Assembly: GCA_016715945.1 (NCBI GenBank)
Contig: JADJXJ010000003.1
Location: 434,001 to 498,000 of the forward strand
Reading direction: 5' to 3'
Source of the DNA: Bacteroidota bacterium
GTDB lineage: Bacteria > Bacteroidota > Bacteroidia > Bacteroidales > F082
Length of the DNA: 64,000 nucleotides
Positions within the stretch are counted from its first letter, which is position 1; each line of letters opens with the position of its first letter. The notes beneath the pieces are model-generated. The model worked only from the letters and a program-made list of their open reading frames with translations, did no database searches and was not told where the DNA came from. Positions 59,492 to 64,000 of the stretch are shown one piece after another. The translations under genes and the position numbers were made by a program.

Positions 59492-60443
59492 ACCACGGTA
59501 GTTTATCGAGGTCCACATTTCCTCCGGATATGATGATCAATATTTTTTTTCCGAGGAAGAGGTCTTTGTGTCGCAGGGCCACGGCCACCGGCACAGCCGA
59601 GCTCGGCTCGATGATGATTTTCATACGTTCCCAGACGAGTTTCATGGAGGAGATAATCTCGTCGTCCTCCACTGTAAGCACATCGTGCAAGTGTTCCATA
59701 ATGATGGGGAAGGTTCGGCTGCCCAGCGAGGTAAGCAGGCCGTCGGCAATAGTTTTTGGCGCCGTACTGGGAATCAGTGTTTTCGATTGGAATGAGCGCC
59801 AGGTGTCGTCGGCACCTTTAGGCTCGCAGGCTATGACCCTTGTTTGAGGTGAGAAATATTTGGCAGCCAGCAATGTGCCGCTAAGCAATCCGCCTCCGCC
59901 AACCGGACACAGGATGTAATCGGGCTTTGTGATTTCCTGCAGGGCCTCGACGGTGGCTGTCGCCTGGCCGGCAATGATGTCGTAATTGTTGTAGGGATGA
60001 ATCTCGTGTGCCCCGGTTTGGGCAACCACCTCGCGCAGGGTTTGCTCCCTGGCGCTGAGTGTGGGTTCGCAAAACGTGATGAAGCCTCCATATTGTTGCA
60101 CAGCAGCTATTTTGGCTGCGGGAGCGTTGTTTGGCATCACGATGTAGGCTTTGGTGCCTAATACCTTTGCTGCACGGGCAAGCGCTCCGGCATGGTTGCC
60201 GCTCGAATGGGTGGCCACACCTTTGCGCAATTGGTCTGCCGGCAGACTTAGTGTGGCGTGCAGGGCGCCACGCGATTTGAAAGCCCCCGCTTTCTGAAAG
60301 TTTTCGCACTTTAGCCAGAGTTCAGCGCCTGCAATTGCATTGAGCAGTGTTGAACTCAATACCGGGGTACGGTGAATGTATGGCCTGATGATGTTGTGCG
60401 CTTCGACAATATCGGCTGCAGTGGGCACATGATTAAGTTTCAT
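59484..60443 (-). CDS. PLP-dependent serine/threonine dehydratase family protein
   Basis: From ATG 60443 it has 319 residues of the fold-type II PLP family: Lys56 in KAGAFKSRGA forms the cofactor Schiff base, SSGNHAGALA binds PLP, GGGGLLSGTLLA is the phosphate loop, and ISGGNVDLDKLPWYG ends the chain. It lacks the C-terminal ACT domain of biosynthetic IlvA, so it belongs to the catabolic TdcB / serine racemase / hydroxyaspartate lyase group. It converts threonine or serine to the oxoacid plus ammonia, or racemises serine. It overlaps the downstream methyltransferase gene by eight bases. Confidence 0.9.
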   Translation of the reverse strand: MKLNHVPTAADIVEAHNIIRPYIHRTPVLSSTLLNAIAGAELWLKCENFQKAGAFKSRGALHATLSLPADQLRKGVATHSSGNHAGALARAAKVLGTKAYIVMPNNAPAAKIAAVQQYGGFITFCEPTLSAREQTLREVVAQTGAHEIHPYNNYDIIAGQATATVEALQEITKPDYILCPVGGGGLLSGTLLAAKYFSPQTRVIACEPKGADDTWRSFQSKTLIPSTAPKTIADGLLTSLGSRTFPIIMEHLHDVLTVEDDEIISSMKLVWERMKIIIEPSSAVPVAVALRHKDLFLGKKILIIISGGNVDLDKLPWYG

Positions 60444-60511
60444 CCTGAGATATGGGGTTTCGCATTTCGACGCATAAAAATAGCCCAAAAGCTCCTAACC
60501 GGAATGCGGCA

Positions 60512-60543
60512 AACAAAAAAGCCCGCCTTGAGCGACGGGCTGA
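60512..60543 (-). terminator. dnaA Rho-independent terminator
   Basis: On the minus strand: stem GCCCGTC / GGCGGGC (one G-U), 6-base loop and a T-run of six. Confidence 0.8.
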
Positions 60544-60555
60544 TGAGGCAGATTG

Positions 60556-61992
60556 CTATTGCTGAAGCTTTTTATCGATTTCTATCAGGTTGGATCTGAA
60601 CCTTTTATCTGTTTCGTACAGGTTGGCCACTGTTTTGCAGGCATGCAATACGGTAGCGTGGTCTTTGTTGCCACAGTGCATGCCGATGGATGCGAGCGAC
60701 GATTTGGTGTGTTTTTTCGAGAAGTACATAGCTACCTGCCTGGCCTGCACCACCTCACGTTTGCGGGTTTTGGAGTGCAGCTGTTCGACCGGCAGACCAA
60801 AATGGTCGCAGACAACTTTTTGGATGTAGTCGATCGAAAGTTCCTTCACCGTATTCTTGACAAACTTGTCGATCATTTGACGCGCCAGGTCGAGGGTGAT
60901 GGCTTTTTTGTTGAGCGACGACTGTGCGATGAGCGAGATGAGTGCGCCTTCCATTTCGCGCACATTGGTGTTGATTGAGCGGGCCAGGTATTCAATAACT
61001 TCCTGGGGCAGCTCGATGCCGTCGTTGTAGGCTTTCTTTTTCAGGATTGCGATGCGGGTCTCATATTCCGGCGTCTGAAGGTCGGCAGCCAATCCCCACT
61101 TGAAACGCGACAACAGCCTTTGCTCCATGCCTTTGAGCTCCACTGGAGGTTTGTCGCTGGTGATCACCAGTTGCTTGCCTGATTGATGCAAGTGGTTGAA
61201 AATGTGGAAGAAAACATCCTGGGTTTTGTCTTTTCCGGCAAGAAACTGAATGTCGTCGATGATCAGCACATCGATCATCTGGTAGAAATGGACAAAGTCG
61301 TTCTGGTTTTTGTTGCGCGAAGCCTCAACAAACTGGTTGATAAATTGCTCGGTCTGCACATAAAGCACAGTTTTGTCGGGAAAATTGTTTTTGACGTGCA
61401 GGCCAATGGCATGACCCAGGTGGGTTTTACCCAGTCCGGTGGCACTGTAGATCAGCAGAGGGTTGAAGGCTGTCTTTCCGGGATTTTCGGCCACGGCATA
61501 TCCGGCTGATCGCGCAAGCCGGTTGCATTCGCCCTCGATGAAATTGTCGAAACTAAACCGCTCAACAAGTTGCGATTCAACCTTGATCTTTTTCAGTCCC
61601 GGAATGATAAAGGGATTGGGAATTTCTTTCGAGTTGCCCTTACTCAGGTCGATGGGCATCGAAACATATGGGTTCTTGGTGGCATGGTGGTTGCTCGTGG
61701 GATAATTGACGGATATGGGCTGACCGTTGCCCTGATTGTTATCTACAATGATGCTGTACTCCAGCCTTGCATCAGGCCCGAGCTCTTTTCTGATGGTCTT
61801 TTTGAGCAACATGATGTAATGCTCTTCGAGCCATTCGTAGAAAAACTGGCTGGGTACCTGAATGGTGAGCACATTGTTTTCGAGCTTCACAGGTTTGATT
61901 GGTTCAAACCAGGTTTTAAAACTCTGTGCATGCACATTGTCTTTAATCACTTTCAGGCAATTTGCCCACACCTCAACATGCCTTTTACTCAT
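60556..61992 (-). CDS. dnaA: Chromosomal replication initiator protein DnaA
   Basis: 478 residues with the four DnaA domains: an N-terminal protein-interaction domain (VWANCLKVIKDNVHAQSFKTWFEPIKPV), a linker, the AAA+ domain (Walker A SATGLGKTHLGHAIG, Walker B DVLIIDDIQFLAGKDKTQ, box VII QRLLSRFKWGLAADLQTPEYETRIAILKKK) and the C-terminal helix-turn-helix (SKTRKREVVQARQVAMYFSKKHTKSSLASIG) with the signature GNKDHATVLHACKTV. It opens oriC to start chromosome replication. The 256 bases upstream have no obvious DnaA-box cluster. It is transcribed as a single gene with its own terminator. Confidence 0.97.
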   Translation of the reverse strand: MSKRHVEVWANCLKVIKDNVHAQSFKTWFEPIKPVKLENNVLTIQVPSQFFYEWLEEHYIMLLKKTIRKELGPDARLEYSIIVDNNQGNGQPISVNYPTSNHHATKNPYVSMPIDLSKGNSKEIPNPFIIPGLKKIKVESQLVERFSFDNFIEGECNRLARSAGYAVAENPGKTAFNPLLIYSATGLGKTHLGHAIGLHVKNNFPDKTVLYVQTEQFINQFVEASRNKNQNDFVHFYQMIDVLIIDDIQFLAGKDKTQDVFFHIFNHLHQSGKQLVITSDKPPVELKGMEQRLLSRFKWGLAADLQTPEYETRIAILKKKAYNDGIELPQEVIEYLARSINTNVREMEGALISLIAQSSLNKKAITLDLARQMIDKFVKNTVKELSIDYIQKVVCDHFGLPVEQLHSKTRKREVVQARQVAMYFSKKHTKSSLASIGMHCGNKDHATVLHACKTVANLYETDKRFRSNLIEIDKKLQQ

Positions 61993-62248
61993 AACCCTTT
62001 GAAAATCAACTTAATATGTTTAACGAGAAACAACCCTTACATTTGTTAAAAACGAACAGCGCTGAATATGACGGGCTTAGGTTGGCTAAGACCTGTGCTT
62101 TCGTTTTCAACAAAAATGTGTGAAAAAAAGTGAATAAAAAAGTTTTTTTAGGCTTGATTTTTTAAAAAAATAAGCTTGGTGGATCAACTTGGGTGAAATA
62201 TTTTTGGCCGCTGAAATGGAAACCATTGATGGATGCGGTTTTCATGGC

Positions 62249-62851
62249 TTAGTTCACCTTTACCCCATAAATGGCGCTGAGCCTGGCAGCGAAATCTTTT
62301 GCGAAACTTTTTCGGATATGGCATTTAATGGTCAGTTGATCCGGACCGTATTCCAGGTTGGGGTTCACTTTCCATTCTTTGCAAATGCGCATCACCTCAT
62401 TCAGGAGCGGATATGCAAAAGTTAAGGTAACAATCACATCTACAGTGCGTTGCTCCTTGGATGCGTTTTCAATGGCTGCTCTTGCAGCTTCCTTATAGGC
62501 TTGAATCAGGCCTGAGGTTCCGAGCTTTATGCCTCCGAACCACCTGATCACAACCACCAGTACATTTGTGATGCCGGCCGAGAGTATCTGATTCAGGATG
62601 GGTTTTCCGGCTGTGCCCGAAGGTTCGCCGTCGTCGCTTGCCCTGAAGTGAGTCCGTTCCGGGCCAAGCATCCAGGCATAACAATGATGCCGGGCGTCAA
62701 AATATTTTTTCCGGTAATGCTCCACCAAGGCCATCGCTTCTGCTTCGCTATCCACATGGTGGGAAAAAGCAAGAAACTTGCTGCCTTTCTCCTTGTAAAG
62801 CCCCTCGCCCACCCCGGTGAGGGTAGTGTAGATATCCGTATCGCCGCTCAT
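62249..62851 (-). CDS. YigZ/IMPACT-family protein
   Basis: 200 residues: an N-terminal UPF0029 domain with EKGSKFLAFSHHV, AMALVEHYRKKYFDARHHCYAW, RASDDGEPSGTAGKPILNQI and VVVIRWFGGIKLGTSGLIQAYKEAA, then a C-terminal ferredoxin-like domain (LTFAYPLLNEVMRICKEW). The DDGEPSGTAG and RWFGG-x-LG motifs define the YigZ/IMPACT family, whose members bind translation factors or nucleic acid. It is cytoplasmic. Its start overlaps the upstream EamA gene stop by four bases, so they are cotranscribed. Confidence 0.9.
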   Translation of the reverse strand: MSGDTDIYTTLTGVGEGLYKEKGSKFLAFSHHVDSEAEAMALVEHYRKKYFDARHHCYAWMLGPERTHFRASDDGEPSGTAGKPILNQILSAGITNVLVVVIRWFGGIKLGTSGLIQAYKEAARAAIENASKEQRTVDVIVTLTFAYPLLNEVMRICKEWKVNPNLEYGPDQLTIKCHIRKSFAKDFAARLSAIYGVKVN

Positions 62852-63705
62852 CCGCCAGTGATCAGTATGATCGAAATTACTGCAAGTACCATCCCAACAA
62901 GCTGATGCTTACCCGGTTGATGCCTGAAGAAGACAAAGTCGGTCAGGGCTGCCAGCACCACAATACTGGCATTGACCACGGGAAAAAGTACCGATGCATC
63001 AAACTGAGTCATGCTTCGGAGCAAAAAATAAGTGGAGGCATAGTTGATGGTTCCAAGAAGGACTCCGGCCGGAATTAGGCCAGGATTGAAAGGCTGCCTG
63101 GCAACAAATGTATTGTACAACATTATGGTGGAGCCAATTATAAACGCTATTCCGAAAATGGCAGCCAGCATCAGGGAAATATCCACCGGGGTATGCTTTC
63201 GGATGGCCAGATTCATCAGCAGGTCGTTCATACCTGTGCCCAGCAACAAGGCGAGGGGCAGTGCGGCCTGTCGGAGACTAAAACCAATTCCGTTATCATT
63301 ATTATATAAGGTGTAGTAAAAGGCCGGAAAAACGATGGCCAGACCGATCCAACGGCCCAATCCGGCTTGTTCGTGAAATATCAGGATGCCTCCGGCAACG
63401 GGAATGAGCACCGACATTCGGCTGGCAACTGCGGTAAGGGCAACGCCTGCCTTGCGCGATGATAGGGCAAAAAGGAAAAAAGTGCCTATGAACATCATGC
63501 CCAGAATGATGGCGATGCCTGTCCATTCGGGCCAGGCAGCCGGGAAATGCTCCAGCTTGCCCTTGCTGGTGCTCCAGCCCAGAAAAAATGCGACAAGGTA
63601 ATTGGTTGTAATCACCTGAAGTGTGCTGGCTGATCCGGTTTTCAGCAAGCGAAAAAAAACCAGGATGGAAACCGAAAACAGTATACTTAAGGCCGCATCG
63701 AACAT
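62848..63705 (-). CDS. EamA/DMT-type membrane transporter
   Basis: From ATG 63705 it has 285 residues with ten predicted membrane helices in two EamA repeats. Features include AALSILFSVSILVFFRLLKTG at the start, TFFLFALSSRKAGVALTAVASRMSVLIPVAGGILIFHEQAG at the end of repeat one (the usual LxPV-ExxxxxxW region) and ASTYFLLRSMTQFDASVLFPVVNASIVVLAALTDFVFFRHQPG in repeat two. The DMT superfamily exports or imports small metabolites; substrate unknown. The in-frame extension to 63816 is hydrophilic and unlikely. Coupled to the downstream yigZ-like gene. Confidence 0.88.
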   Translation of the reverse strand: MFDAALSILFSVSILVFFRLLKTGSASTLQVITTNYLVAFFLGWSTSKGKLEHFPAAWPEWTGIAIILGMMFIGTFFLFALSSRKAGVALTAVASRMSVLIPVAGGILIFHEQAGLGRWIGLAIVFPAFYYTLYNNDNGIGFSLRQAALPLALLLGTGMNDLLMNLAIRKHTPVDISLMLAAIFGIAFIIGSTIMLYNTFVARQPFNPGLIPAGVLLGTINYASTYFLLRSMTQFDASVLFPVVNASIVVLAALTDFVFFRHQPGKHQLVGMVLAVISIILITGG

Positions 63706-63819
63706 GATTGCGGCAAAGTTAAAAAGGAACACCACACGCAAGTGAGGAAAATTTGATCGGCGGCTGTAACAATACGCATGGTCAATCGTCACAGGAATGG
63801 AAACAATAAATTTCAAACA

Positions 63820-64000
63820 ATGAAAAAGATTACAGCTACTTTTTTTCTTGCGGGATTACTTACCCTTCTTGCATCGGGTCTATTCGCACAAACCACAGGC
63901 AATGGCAAGGTGATTGCCGAAACCCATGATTTGCCCTACTTTAACGCGGTGGATGCCGGTGGTGCCATCAATCTGATTCTGGTTCAGGCTGATAAGAATA
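63820..64000 (+). CDS. DUF2807 (head GIN domain) protein, N-terminal part
   Basis: The gene runs past the window end; 60 residues are visible. MKKITATFFLAGLLTLLASGLFAQ is a signal peptide, then GNGKVIAETHDLPYFNAVDAGGAINLILVQADKN follows. The pattern of a GNG, a short strand, LPxFxxVxxGGAxxxxL-Q is that of the DUF2807 family, a beta-solenoid periplasmic or surface protein of unknown role. It starts 114 bases after the divergent EamA gene start. Cannot be assessed further. Confidence 0.75.
   Translation, partial: MKKITATFFLAGLLTLLASGLFAQTTGNGKVIAETHDLPYFNAVDAGGAINLILVQADKN

Noticed and set aside
61993..62248. Possible replication origin upstream of dnaA
   Set aside because: The region is AT-rich, but I found no TTATCCACA-type DnaA boxes or iteron-like repeats by eye, so oriC is not supported here.
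1..64000. CRISPR arrays, insertion sequences, prophage or toxin-antitoxin loci
   Set aside because: I saw no regularly spaced repeats, no transposase or integrase motifs, no phage structural genes, and no convincing small toxin-antitoxin pair anywhere in the window.

Overview
The window looks like a chromosomal segment of a Bacteroidota bacterium, most likely class Bacteroidia. The support is two SusC/SusD outer-membrane pairs, a TonB receptor followed by a DUF4249 lipoprotein, a type IX secretion (T9SS) type A tail, many TAnnTTTG -7 promoter elements with few Shine-Dalgarno sequences, and a tmRNA whose tag reads GETNYALAA. By eye, base composition is a little over half G+C, except for one clearly AT-rich stretch (about 32160-34740). 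I cannot name a genus.

Layout. 1-8870 holds the end of a glycosyltransferase gene, the ABC-F translation factor ettA, an ion-transporter-family antiporter, a WbuC-type cupin, hisS, a histidine ammonia-lyase family gene, a small thioredoxin and two unknown membrane proteins. 8870-18680 carries two tandem susC-susD pairs with no degradative enzymes beside them. 18689-22690 has ssrA (tmRNA) with its own promoter and terminator, an NtrC/NtrX-like regulator without a DNA-binding domain, and a secreted FG-GAP protein with a T9SS tail. 22690-27290 on the minus strand holds a retropepsin-like protease, a LOG-family protein, a dihydroorotate-dehydrogenase-like protein, a porin-like barrel and trxB. 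27550-31420 has tRNA-Pro(GGG), a CxxCH heme-binding protein, an M14 carboxypeptidase and a lipoprotein. 31413-34740 has a rhomboid protease and then the AT-rich island: a Crp/Fnr regulator preceded by a near-perfect palindrome, an alpha/beta hydrolase lipoprotein and an outer-membrane protein. 34840-42200 contains a small barrel protein, a TonB receptor with DUF4249 partner, purB overlapping an MsbA-like ABC exporter, and tRNA-Arg(CCG).

42260-47130 has a FISUMP-domain surface protein and a compact minus-strand cluster: ArsR-type repressor, small CxxC redox protein, exported CxxC protein, CcdA/ArsG-like permease, ArsP-like permease and a rhodanese without its catalytic cysteine. The cluster has a readable promoter with a perfect inverted repeat laid across it, and is the best candidate here for an incompletely described system. 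47188-49660 has a vWA protein and the hemD/DUF4271 pair. 49760-53150 is a pta / 3-hydroxyacyl-CoA dehydrogenase-like / ackA operon for acetate formation with an unusual middle gene. 53175-64000 holds a CDF metal transporter, fabG, a large vWA membrane protein, a polyprenyl-phosphate sugar transferase with a cysteine-cluster insert, slyD, an RsmI-like methyltransferase overlapping a serine/threonine dehydratase, dnaA, a YigZ/EamA overlapping pair and the start of a DUF2807 (head GIN domain) protein.

Most of the window is ordinary core and envelope biology. The parts that merit follow-up are the ArsR-controlled redox/efflux cluster, the AT-rich Crp/Fnr island, and several enzymes whose catalytic residues differ from their families (rhodanese, 3-hydroxyacyl-CoA dehydrogenase, DHOD-like protein, the sigma-54-type regulator).
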